NCBI GenBank assembly: GCA_023053575.1
Contig: JAKZAP010000007.1
Coordinates: 19,617,464-19,681,463, forward strand
Origin: Branchinecta lynchi
Taxonomy: Eukaryota; Arthropoda; Branchiopoda; Anostraca; Branchinectidae
Length of the DNA: 64,000 nt
Direction of reading: 5' to 3'
A program made the position numbers and the translations under genes. Of this stretch, positions 50,531 through 61,650 are shown piece after piece. The notes beneath the pieces were generated by a model. It was given only the letters and a program-made list of their open reading frames with translations. It was not told where the DNA came from and made no database searches. Positions within the stretch are counted from its first letter, which is position 1, and each line of letters begins with the position of its first letter.

Positions 50531-51604
50531 GTTCTACAACCAGATTCAACCGTATATGACTGCTCTTAATGGTCAATTCTGCAATTTTTCGACCCTTCAT
50601 GGGATCAAAGGTTCGTTTTGAAGCCTGAATTTGACCTTTGCCAATGAGGGCCGAAATATCGCTATAATCGGATGCATCCAAGAAGTTCATTTTTAACCTT
50701 GAGCCTCAAGAGGACCCGTGCCAAGAAGGGCCGAAATATAGCTTTAATAAAATGTAGCTGACTTGTCCGTTTTTCACCGATAAATATGATCCGATTAGCA
50801 TAGTCAAATATGATTCGCAGTCAGCTTGGGCTGTAGGAATACTAAATTCAACCACTTCTAAGCAGTATTCCGTCTTGCTCGAAATCTGGGTTTCTTTGAT
50901 GACGATCTTGCTTGCGAATCGAAGTTTTTGTTTTGCATGTCTTGGTACCAGATAAGTATTTCTTGTTATGAACTTAGTTCTCCTCTAATCCCGCTATTGC
51001 CATTTGCTTTGAAGCTTCCCGTTATCGTCGAACAAAGGCCTCGGGAGTTTGAAATCCTCGAACAGTAGCAACAAGTTGTATTTCGTGATCCGCAGGGAGT
51101 TTGAAATTCTGCAAAAAGTTCGATCGCTTGTTGTATCGAAGTTGGTCAGTTTTCGAGAGTTCTCATCCTGTTCCTGCCGTCAGCAGCTCTGCCCGCCTTG
51201 TGAGCTTCTTAGGGTTCGAATTGTGTGGGATGACAAACTCAGGGATTAAGTTTTGACAAAGGTCAAATTGAACCATTTCGCTGCACGTGGACCAATTGAA
51301 TATTTCTTGGGGGTGGAGGGGGCTCTGGATGACCCCCCCCCCCCCCCATACAAAAAATTAGCGTTTCTGTCCACTGTTACTCACTCGATGGACATAAAAG
51401 GAAAACGATTTCCTGGGGACCAATCAGTTTCTGTTCCAAATCCACGAAACGAGTAAATGAACGGCTGGGAAAGTACGTTGGGAAGAAGTTTATACATGAA
51501 TGAAAAAATTAATTTATCTGTTCATCCGCTTGTCAGCTCCCAAACAGTTCCAAAGCCATCCGTGACACGACTAAGCTCTTCGTTAGAGAAACTGAGTCAT
51601 CTAA
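50531..51604. other. No gene; dispersed-repeat fragments
   Basis: Two nearby phrases with 'aagggccgaaatat.gct' or 'gagggccgaaatatcgct' (about 50647 and 50727) recur near 62047. They may be 3' ends of a LINE-type element, which is not certain. A C run lies at 51334-51349. The block near 51535-51595 recurs at about 55310-55375. Confidence 0.45.
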
Positions 51605-51789
51605 CTGTACGTTCACACAGACGCGAATATTCGCAGAATAGCCCGATTATTCGTCGACCACAAATTTCGCGCCACAAAGCTACAAATTCGCTGCGATATT
51701 TCGGAGAATCGCTGTAGTTGGATTTATCCAACTACAGCTACAAAATCGCGCCACAAAAATCTTGGAAAGTGGATTTAATTTTTGGAAAA

Positions 51790-51922
51790 ATGAATTTAGC
51801 TGTCAAATTTCAGCCAGTTATACATGGAAAGAGTAGTAAGAAACACAAGCAGAGGCATCTGGTCCTAAATTACCTGAAAGCACAGGAGAAAGTTGCTTCG
51901 GAGTTGCGGATGGAAGGAAGGT
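51790..51922 (+). pseudogene. Possible exon fragment in Harbinger-like element
   Basis: An ATG-started run of about 44 codons rich in Lys/Gln/Leu (HKQRHLVLNYLKAQEKVASE) ends at a good donor, GGAAG|GTAAGATC. It may be the first exon of the element's second protein or transposase. The next coding-like segment begins after TTTCATTACAG at 53231. No family is recognised. Confidence 0.3.
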
Positions 51923-52431
51923 AAGATCACTTTGAGACCAACAGCTAGGCTAGAATGGCATACATACTGTATTACTAAATACTGAAAGTTGACTGTAAAT
52001 CATTCATCTTTAGAGCTGGCTTATTATGTATTTTGTCATTTTGGAGCATCTTAGCTGGGGTATGGTTAAAACAGGGATGCGTGTAGGACTGTAGACTGTA
52101 GGTATGAGCCATGTCGTGTGTGAGCTGCTGTGATAAAATCTATTCTTTGCGTGAGACTGATCCTGCAGAAGTTACCTGGTGCCTGGTGTCCTCTGTTCAC
52201 CTTTTCCTTTTTTATTTTCCAGCTCTGCAGCTAGCCAGCTGTGAAACTTGTAGCATAAGGATTTTTTTTTAATTCACAACTTTCTATGCAAATTTCCTGG
52301 CTGAATTGTTTACCCTAACCTAAATCAAAGGGTCAACAGATCAACTAGATTCTAGGTCAACGTTACACTATTTAAATTTTTTTTAATTAGAAAAACTAAT
52401 TGTAGGACCTAGGTCATATAAATTCGAGGTT

Positions 52432-52740
52432 GGATACCCGATGAAAAATTTGTAGCCTGCGTAGTTATGTAGTACACAAAACTTGCATGTAATACTATGT
52501 AATAGCAAAGAGTACTATAATTTAATGTGCCTCAGACTGGTCCAGTCTTATGTAGTAGTATCTAGTAGCATCCTGTCTTGACATAGTAGCATCCAGTCTT
52601 GCTAATAGTAGCATTTAGTAGTATGCAGTAAGACGGTAGCCTTGAAGTAGAAGCATGTAGTAGCATCGTTAGTACTGCATGCTAGTTTTTCGTATTACTT
52701 CATAGTACTATTCTGAGATAAATTTTTCATCGGGTACCCC
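52432..52740. mobile_element. Foldback MITE with TACCCGATGAAAAATTT ends
   Basis: ATACCCGATGAAAAATTT at the left and AAATTTTTCATCGGGTACC at the right are inverted copies. The interior consists largely of TAGTAGCAT/TAGTAGTAT words. It is about 310 bp, nested in the Harbinger-like element. Confidence 0.75.
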
Positions 52741-53230
52741 TCCTGCAGAAGAAAACCAAACAACGTTGACTATAGGCTGAATTTATACCTAAATAATAAA
52801 CAGAGACCTTTGGTTGTGGTAACATTATTCTTGCTGCTATTTGTGTTTGTTTTAGCCTAACTGTTAATCAGTTTATTGATAAAGCCTTATTTTGTATACG
52901 CTAAATTACTGAAGATTGTATACAGACATGTCAGGCGTTTGTAGGCTATGCCACATAGCTCAGCAGTGATGTGTTTGCCGGCAAGGCAATTCATTCTCAT
53001 AGGCTAACCTGGTTGCGTCCCCTTTAGTGTTCATTATTGTGTTTTTGTTGAAAGTTTCCACTGCATTTGTTTGCCACTGATTATACCAGTTAAAGTAAAT
53101 ATACATTAAACATCTGTTATAATTAATTTAAATTTTATTAAAAGTAAAATTCCTCTGTGCTTGCAAAGTTTTTTGATAATATCAACTAATAATGTGGTTG
53201 CTACTGATTTAAATATTATTTTCATTACAG

Positions 53231-53800
53231 GATGTTGGACGGATCAACTAGCCAAGGAGCAGCTCTGGTTTGCAGACAGTCAGAAAGGAGAAGCCTTACT
53301 GAACACTTTGCAGTTTGCTCCAAACACTAGATATTCTTCCTTTATCAGAGGCTACAGTCCTGGACAAGCTCAGTGATGCTTCTTAGAAAAGAAGTGATTG
53401 GCACTAAAGGGAACTAGCCTATTTAATGACTACAACGACAACAGCAGGATTTTCTTTGGCGTGAGGAGGCCAAACATCATGATTTGTTTATCAAGAAGCT
53501 TCTCAAGCTGAAACCACTCGAAGAAGAGATTAAAGATGTAAGAACAATCCATTTGAGGAACATTGAAATTGAACAAGATTGAAATTGTGGTAGAGTGTAC
53601 CAAACTTCGAATAAATGAGAAGTTTTTTGTTCTGTTTAAGCAGAATGTGGTACCGTAGCAATCTAAAATTTGGTGAAGAGTCAGTTGATGGCCACTTGCT
53701 TCCAGTTTACAGCAAGTATTAATGGAATTAGTCGGCAGTTTGGAAATTATTCCTTGAGTTGTCATTGATGATATATGGCCATGTTCTAGGTTTCGAGAGT
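53231..53800 (+). pseudogene. Decayed coding traces, possible transposase remnant
   Basis: After an acceptor-like TTTCATTACAG there are coding-like stretches in changing frames, for example FLWREEAKHHDLFIKKLLKL at about 53450-53520, broken by stops and frameshifts. The composition is protein-like, but no catalytic motif is recognisable. Confidence 0.3.
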
Positions 53801-55211
53801 GAAATTACTGAGCAGACAGATAAGATAATGAACTCGGACCCTGAAGGTACAGACAACTTTAGTACTGATGGTCTGTTTCAATTAAGTGTATCTGATCAAC
53901 AGCATTTACTGGATTCACATCACAACGGTTAATAGAGTTTCAACCGCATTGTCTAGTAAAAGGCAACAGGAACAGCTAGTGACAAATGTGTAAGTGTACT
54001 AATGAGTATACTAAATGGGAGCTGAAGTGACTGCAATTAGCTGACGCAGCTTTTGATTTGTCAGTGTTGCTTGCCTTTTACAGCTTTCAGTGTGGGTGCA
54101 AGCTTAGGCCTCTTTAGTGAACCTACTGATGCACTAAGATGGGTATTGGAATACAGCTTGTGTAACATCGAATAGAAGACAGTCATATGTTCAACTACTG
54201 CAAGGGAGAGGCGTGGAATTAAGCATTCAAGTTATTATACTGTTTTTGTTCCAAGTTTATGAGTAAACCTGACCCTTTGCTTAGTTTTCGACACCCGGAA
54301 GGAGTGTACTTTTTTCTATTTCTACAAACATTATCTACTAGGCTGATTTTTCTGCATAAGTTCAAATCCTGTGCAATCATACCTATAGTGGTGTACACAA
54401 AATTACAAAAAGTATATTCGGAAACAAAAAATTATGTACGTTTTTTTCAAGAATCACGGGCTTTTCCCTTTGTGTTTAGAAGGATATTTGCAAGTCAGAA
54501 TCGAATCAGCGCAGTAGGTTAGCTGGTCGTAGTAGGCTAACAATACAAACAGGAATTCCAAAGCCACGTTCGATTCATCAACAGTTATCTATTATTATCG
54601 ACGACCAGCCGTAGATGTCGTTTTATTCAATACGGTGTAGCGCTGTTGTTGTTTTATTTAAAGCTGTAGTCGTAGTTACTACTTTTTCGTTTTATGATGT
54701 CTGTCGAAGTTCTAGCGATGATGGAAATCGTTTGTCTGTTGTCGTTCGATTTGTTCGACGAAAAATTAAATTTCCGTTGAGAATGGCGTCATTTTCCGGG
54801 AAGAATACTATTGACAATTTTAGGATAACATAGGTGGATGACAGTTGGTGAATCTAACACGGCTCAAGAATTCAAGATGACATTTGTAGATGGTCAACTT
54901 CATGACTTCTTTGGCCCTCGCTTGATTCAACTATCCACCCTTGACTCAGGTAGAGTGGTGGATAGACCCGCAATCCATCATCAGAACCGTAACCCGAGAT
55001 TGAGAATTTAGTTTTCATATTTTTATCATCGTACTGTCTTCGGTCCCAGACTAATGAGTAAAACCGGCATTCTGTTATTTTGAATTATTTGCCACCTTTT
55101 GTAGCTGAACCCAATCGTCGTGTGGGAACCCTGTTGCGATTTTGTAGCTGCTACAAAACTTCAGCGAAAATGTAGTTCCGCACCCGACTCCTCTGTGTGA
55201 ACGTAGAGTAA

Positions 55212-55920
55212 CACCCTACGGAGATAACGGGTGTGACGGCCGCAACAGAAGTTTAGACATTAATGAATAAATGAATTTACTGGTTTGTTTATCCATTCGT
55301 CTGCTTGAAAGGTCAGCTCCCCAACAGTCGCAAAGCAATCCGAGACACGACTAAGCTCTTCACCGAAGGATCTCAGTCAACAAACACTCCAGGGAAGGAA
55401 TGGGTAAACAGGATGCTCCAAACTGTAGGGGGGGGGGGGGGGTGGAGGTCGGAAATGACGGCTTCAAGGAGGGAACCTTGAATCTAAATTGACGCCTTGA
55501 AAGGGGAATCGGGAAACTGGTGAAGGGTTTCTCTCAGCTCAGATGTAAATCAGACCTCAGAAAAGCAGGGACTGAGTAATTGTGAAGTTTCGCAGAGTGG
55601 GGGGAGAGACTAACCCAAGTAGTTTGTTTTGCCTTGACAACAATCCTGTTAGAAGTCTGCAGGGCAAGTGCAAATGTTTCAAACGAACTGAGCTGTGTGT
55701 CGATCGTTATGACCCTGATGCTTGGTTTGCCAGGGATAAGAAAGAACGTTGATATCAGAATCCTTTTAACAGAATTTGAAGGCGATGTACGAGAAAGCAA
55801 TAATTATTTTTTTTTAAGTCGCATTATCACAAGTAAACTTGTGTTCGCTGGAGAGCATATCGTTCTAGTTCGTGTCCACAGGCATATAATTACTGCATTC
55901 TAGTTTAAATTCTCCGGAAG
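55212..55920. other. No gene seen
   Basis: A block at about 55310-55375 ('cgagacacgactaagctctt') duplicates 51562-51595. A G run lies at 55428-55442. No gene is supported. Confidence 0.45.
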
Positions 55921-56580
55921 AACAAGACCAAAGATGTCGATGGGATCTCAGAAATCTAAGGTTTGATCCAGACAATTGGGTCTTTTCTTCGCCAGATCCA
56001 GTCTTCACTAGGCTAATCATCAAAGAAAACTGAGTTCAGATATTCCATCTATCTATCAACCTATACCTCTATAGGCCATATATATTTTGACGATACTGAC
56101 CGAAACTTCCTGCTTTACTTCTGCAAAATTTGCGGTTTCGCCCGAATTCCGAGCGAACTACTAGTGCAAAAAAAGAAAATTCAGAAACGAATCAAGCGTA
56201 TCTCCTTATCCCTATAAGAACATCTAATCAACATTAAATAAAACTTTGACTTAAAAAAATGCGGGTACAACCGGATTCCAGACTAATTTTACGTCCGGGT
56301 GAATAATAATTGTCATATACAGACACAGCGTCTCTTCTTACCCCTAATCTATCATCTAATCAACTTCAGTTAAAACTTTTGCTTTTAACATATTTTCCGG
56401 TCTTGGCCGGGTTCCAGGTGAACTAGTTGTCCAGCGAGAAAATGGTTTTCACCGTCGTGTTCAGCATGTCTCCTTACCCCTAAATCAAACATTTAATCAA
56501 CTTCAAATGAAACTTTTACTTTTCACAAGCTTTTTACCGGATTCCGGACCAACTACTTGTCCTGCAAGAAAATCAGAGTT
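55921..56580 (+). mobile_element. Family B repeat element, 3'-truncated
   Basis: It starts 'aacaagaccaaagatgtcga' and has three to four degenerate 137-bp units, but the conserved 3' block and terminal GGGATCCC are missing. It stops near 'acttgtcctgcaagaaaat'. Confidence 0.75.
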
Positions 56581-56759
56581 CTCCGTCTGATTTTGATTCA
56601 GCAAATTTATGAGTGAAGATACTCGGATCACTTTGAGTGGCCTTTTATGGGTTGTAAGACAGTGTAAGATTCGAAGAAGAAGTCAGCTCATTGTGCTGAA
56701 AAGACCAAAACTTTCAGGTTCAAGGCATCTGGAATAACAGGAGTTATTATAAAAATACT

Positions 56760-57490
56760 CTACCTGTTTAAGAAGATTGCTAGGTCAAGTACTTGACGCC
56801 CTAGCAGCTGTTCGTACTGGACCTAATATTACCGATAAGAGGTCAAGTATTGAGGGTGCTGACAGCTGAAAATACTCTACCTGTTGAAGGAGGATGGGTG
56901 GGTCGAGTACTTGACGCTCTAGCCACTGTTCGTACTCGACCTAATATTACGAATAAGATGTCAAGTATTCAGCGGCGCTGACGGCTAAAAATACTCTACC
57001 TGTTGAAGGAGGATTGGTAGATCGAGTACTTGACGCCCTAGTGGCTGTTCGTACTTGACCTAATATTACCAATAAGAGGTCAAGTATTCAGGGTGATGAC
57101 TGCTAAAAATACTCGACCTATTGAAGAAGGATTGGTAGGTCGAGTACTTGACGCCCTAGCGGCTGTTCGTACTCGACCTAGTATTACCAATAAGGGGTCA
57201 AGTATTCAGGGCGTGAGGGCTAATAATACTCGGCCTGTTGAAGGAGGATTGGTAGGTCGAGTACGTGTCACCCTAGCAGCAGTTCGTGCTCGACCTAATA
57301 TTACTAATAAGAGGTCAAGTATTCAGGGTCATGCCGGCTAAAAATACTCGACCTGTTGAAGGAGCATTTGGAGGTCGAGTATTTGATGGCATACCAATTA
57401 TTTGTGCTCGGCCTCTTATAATAATGGGAGGCCGGGTATTGGAGGGGTGGTAGATGTTAGTACTTGTCAAGTATTTGACCATTACTACAA
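56760..57490 (+). repeat. Left arm of foldback: ~119-bp tandem units
   Basis: About six units with a period of 119 bp (for example 'gttcgtactcgacc' phases at 56809, 56928 and 57047). Each contains GGTCGAGTACTTGACG, 'cctaatattaccaataagag' and 'ctgttgaaggaggattgg'. The array is inverted relative to 59430-60230. Confidence 0.85.
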
Positions 57491-57580
57491 CAAGTATTTT
57501 ATCAAGTATGTGACGTTTCAGCAGTTATTCGTACCTGACCTAGCATAATAATTAATTTTTAGTTTCATTCGACTATATTT

Positions 57581-59006
57581 AACAAGACCAAAGGTTTCGA
57601 TGGGATCCCAAAAATTCAATATCTGATCCAGACAACTGGGTTTTGTCTTAGCCAGATCCAGTCTTCGCCAGACTTCTTGAACATTTTTACAATTAAAATT
57701 CAGAAACAGATTAAGGCCAAATACCTAATCACCTGAGAAAACCAAGTTCAGATTTGGATTCAGCATGTGTGTTTACCCCTATAAGTCATATCTGTTTTGA
57801 CGAAAACTTCCTGCCACTTCTGCAAATTTCCCTGTTCCGGCCGAACTCCAGAACTACTTGTTCGGCGAAAAAAGAAATCTCAAAGACGAAATCAGGGTAT
57901 CTACTTTCCCCAGTAATGAACATCTGATCAACTTCAAATAGAAATTTAGCTTATAAAAAATTTTCCGATTCCAGCCGGATTCCGGTCGAACTATATGTCC
58001 GGGTAAAATACGATTGCCATAGAGGGACTCAGCATCTCTTCTTACCCCTAAATCGCTTATCTAATCAACTAGAAATAAAACTTTGACTTCCAACAGTTTT
58101 CCGGTTTTGGCCGGATTCCGGACGAACTACACGTCTGGGTAGAAACTTGTTTTCACATAAGTGTTCAGCGTGTCTTCTTGCCCTAAATCGAACATCTAAT
58201 CAACTTCAAATAAAACTTTTAATTTTGACAAACCTTCCGGTTTGTGCCGGATTCCGGTCGAAACACTTGTCCGTCGAGAAAATAGTTTTCACGATCGTCT
58301 TCAGCATGTCTTCCTACCTCTAAATCGAACATTTAATCAACTTCAAATAAAACTTTTACTTTCAACAAACTTTCCGGTTTGGGCCGGATTCCGGGCGAAA
58401 TACTTGTCCGTCGAGAAAATAATTTTCACCATCGTCTTCAGCATGCCTTCCTACCCCTAAATCGAACATCTAATCAATTTCAAATAAAACTTTTACTTTC
58501 AACAAACTTTCCGGTTTGGGCCGGATTCCGGGCGAAATACTTGTCTGTCGAGAAAATAATTTTCACCATCGTCTTCAGCATGTCTTCCTACCCCTCAATC
58601 GAACATCTAATCAACTTCAAATAAAACTTTTACTTTCAACAAACTTTCCGGTTTTGGCCGGATTCCGGGCGAACTACTTGTCCGATGACAAAATGGTTTT
58701 CACCATCGTGCTCAGCATGTCTTCTTACCCCATAATCGACTATCACATTAGCTGTTTCAAAATATTTTGTTTGTCCCTTAATTTGAATCCCCTCCCCCAC
58801 CCCTAAATGTAGAGCTACAAAGCCCATCTACGAACTTGACTGGTCCGACGACCCAACGAACCCTCACACCAAGTTTCATCAAAATATCTCATTCCCTTCG
58901 AGAGTTATCGTGCTTACAGACGGACGGACAGACGGACGGACGGACAGACGGACAACTTTTGCGATGTCATAGGTATCCCTCCACTTACGTTTTGGGATCC
59001 CAAAAA
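57581..59006 (+). mobile_element. Family B repeat element, best-preserved copy
   Basis: It is complete, from 'aacaagaccaaaggtttcga' to TTTTGGGATCCCAAAA. The last three to four internal units are nearly identical with an exact 137-bp period (58326, 58463, 58600). The conserved 3' block is followed by GACGGACGGACAGACGGACGG. It lies between the two inverted 119-bp arrays. Confidence 0.85.
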
Positions 59007-59099
59007 CAAAAAAAAATACACAATTAACATTCCTGCCAGGAAAGAACAAAAGGAGTTCTTGGGCAGGCAGGGAAATAACCGATATTAGTTAAACAACCA

Positions 59100-60520
59100 A
59101 CAGAATCAACTAACAGGAGGTAGAGTATGTGCTAACTATTAATACTCGACCTAATAAATCATAGCGTGTAAAGTGCATTCATCCTACGAGTCTAAACTGA
59201 TCTGGGTGAGTCAGCGAGAAGTTGTAATGTTCTTGTGCTCAGTGGATTCTCGTTTTGCTAGAGTAAATTAGGTCGAGTATATATAGCTGGTGGGACTCAA
59301 ATACTCGACTCGACCTATCAATGCCTCGTTTATTAGGTTGAGTACTAATAGCTAGCCCCACCTTAAATACTCCGCCAAAATTGAGTACGAGTAGTGGCTA
59401 GGAAGTCAATTACTCGACCAACGAATCCTTATTTAGCCCTCACCACCATGAATACTTAACCTCCTCGTAGAAACATTAGGTCGAGTAGGAACATTGGACA
59501 GCGCATCAAGTACTCGACCTACCAATCCTCTTTCAATAGGTCGAGTATTTTTAGCCGTCAGCGCCCTGAATACTTGACCTCTTATTGCTAATATTAGGTC
59601 GAGTACGAACAGCTGATGGGGCGTCAGGTACTCGTCCTCCTTCAAGTACTAATAGCTAGCCCCACCTTAAATACTCTGCCAAAGTTGAGTACGAGTAGTG
59701 GCTAGGAAGTCAATTACCCGACCAACGAATCCTTCTTTAATAACTCGAGTATTTAGCCCTCACCACCATGAATACTTAACCTCCTCTTAGAAACATTAGG
59801 TCGAGTACGAACAGTGGCTAGGGCGTCAAGTATTCAACTTACCAATCCTCCTTCTACAGCTAGAGTATTTTTCGGCCGTCAGCGTCCTGAATACTTGACA
59901 TCTTATTCGTAATATTAGGTCGAGTACGAACAGTGGCTAGAGCGTCAAGTACTCGACCCACCCATCCTCCTTCAACAGGTAGAGTATTTTCAGCTGTCAG
60001 CACCCTGAATATTTGACCTCTTATTAGTAATATTAGGTCGAGTACGAATAGCTGCTAGGGCGTCAAGTACTCGACCTACCAATTCTCCTTCAACAGGTAG
60101 AGTATTTTCAGCCGTCAGCGACCTGAATACTTGACCTCTTATTAGTAATATTAGTAATATTAGGATTAGCTCCTGGGAAGTCAAATACTCAAACCATCTA
60201 TCCTCCTTTTTAGATGGAGTACTAATAGCTGCCATTGCCGTGAATACATAACCTACTTAACGAATTATATGGTCGAGTAGTAGTAGTCCCTGGGGTGGGT
60301 TCCTCGACCTTACAACTTTCCGGATTTCATTCGTGTGGTCGAGGAAAGATAGCTCCTATGTTAGGAATTACTCGACCTGTTCCTTCCTGACTCCCAAGTT
60401 CCATACGGTCGGGTACTTTTAGCTTTCCAAGACACAAGTACTCGACTATAGTCTAGTACTGATAGCGACTAGAGGCTCGATTCCTCGACTGGTCGAGTAC
60501 TAATAGCTTCTGTGGCTCAC
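59100..60520 (-). repeat. Right arm of foldback: ~119-bp units, inverted
   Basis: It contains the reverse complement of the left-arm units ('cgtcaagtactcgacctacc', 'tccttcaacaggtagagta', 'cctcttattagtaatattagg'). About seven units lie at 59430-60230, with diverged ones to 60520. Some blocks (for example 59345-59460 and 59643-59800) are near-duplicates of each other. Confidence 0.85.
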
Positions 60521-61437
60521 GAGTTAGGAATTCTAATAAAAACGGTGAAAACCGCTTAGAGTTAACTGTTAGTAGAGCAATTCACTAAAAATAAAAATAA
60601 ATGGCAAACAGACAAATCAAGTAATTGTTAGCGTCCTCACACCTCGTAATTCGCCACTGCTTTGCAGTTGACGAATGGTCAGTTTTATCTGTCCAAGTTT
60701 TGACAGTTGAGAGCTCAGTAAACTTAGATTATTAACTGAAATCCATGGAAGGTACTTACATATCCAAGATGAAACCCGGGATGTCGTCTACCAACTTTGT
60801 CCTTTGCAAGTTGCCTAGCGACTATCTAAGTGAAAGTGGAACTGGGATCGGTTTAGCATGGATTTGATCTAAGATTCGTGAGCCAGCTTAGTCGGTTGCG
60901 AAAGCTATCACCCCGGGCGAATCCGCCAGTAAAGGCAATAAAGGTTTCCAGGGCTCGGTGGACCTTAATGTTGATCTAATCGAGGGACAAAATTCCGGAT
61001 TCACTTTCCGGTCGAAATATCCAGCCAGTTCCTATTTTGGCCTCCACGGTTCCAGATTCGTTTCTCGGTAGGACTTCTTGCAAATGTACCATATGAGCTG
61101 GTTGGCGGAAAACAAAACTTTCGACTTCATTTTGCTCGAAATTGAATTTAAACGTTTGCCTACCGGATTTCCGGTTGACTTGATCGAAGGAAAAATATAA
61201 CTCATCACTGTCGTAATATCTTGCAAATTTAAGTCAGTGCCAAGTGTTGCCAAATTGGCGGTTCTATTGACAATCCTTGTAAGTTTTTGGATATTTCTTG
61301 CAATTTTGAGTTTAGAAATTTTGGCGTATTTTTCAAAGATAGCGAAGTATTTCTTGGATTACGATCTGGGAACACTGCTAGTGTCTCCTCGTCCCGGGTC
61401 TGCAGTTTACGAACTGATTATTTGTAGCCTATCTTTC
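60521..61437. other. No gene; one copy of a dispersed direct repeat
   Basis: A block at about 60745-60880 ('cctagcgact', 'tttagcatggat', 'gtacttac') recurs at about 61705-61835. No gene is supported. Confidence 0.5.
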
Positions 61438-61650
61438 TAAGGGTGTATACCACCCTACTTACCATAGTTACTACGCATGACGTCACGAATTCTGGCTTTT
61501 TGGCGTCAAGGCTGGAACGTGTTTAGCAAATATTGTGTCCGGCTAATCGCATCACAGAGATTCGTAGTTACCACGCTTGCTACCCTTCCGTGTGTGGTAA
61601 ACAAATAGTTATCATTAGTTACTGTTATTAGAAGGGCGGAACACTCTCCA
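61438..61650. mobile_element. Family E MITE copy
   Basis: It has 'ccaccctacttacc.tagtta', TGACGTCA at 61478-61485, 'gaattctggc', 'gtggtaaacaaatagtta' and an end 'agaagggcggaacactct', matching 41228-41518. Confidence 0.7.

Larger units (their letters stand above)
51605..55208. mobile_element. PIF/Harbinger-like element, decayed, 3.6 kb
   Basis: The left end CTGTACGTTCACACAGA and reverse complement of the right end CTCTACGTTCACACAGA match 16 of 17. The flanks are TAA (51602-51604 and 55209-55211), the 3-bp duplication expected for PIF/Harbinger. Sub-terminal GCTACAAAATCGC-type words occur on both sides. Inside are coding-like fragments with splice signals (51790-51922, 53231-53800), but no intact transposase. 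The superfamily is inferred from duplication length and termini only. Confidence 0.6.

Noticed and set aside
51790..53800. Intact Harbinger transposase
   Set aside because: Only short coding-like runs with stops and frame changes; no DDE motif could be identified.
56760..57490. CRISPR-like array
   Set aside because: Units are contiguous 119-bp tandem copies, not short repeats with unique spacers, and the genome is eukaryotic.
58242..58806. Overlapping open frames repeating 'VWAGFRAKYLSVEKIIFTIVFSM'-like peptides
   Set aside because: They come from translating the 137-bp family B units in shifting frames; the same DNA repeats occur in all copies without a conserved frame.
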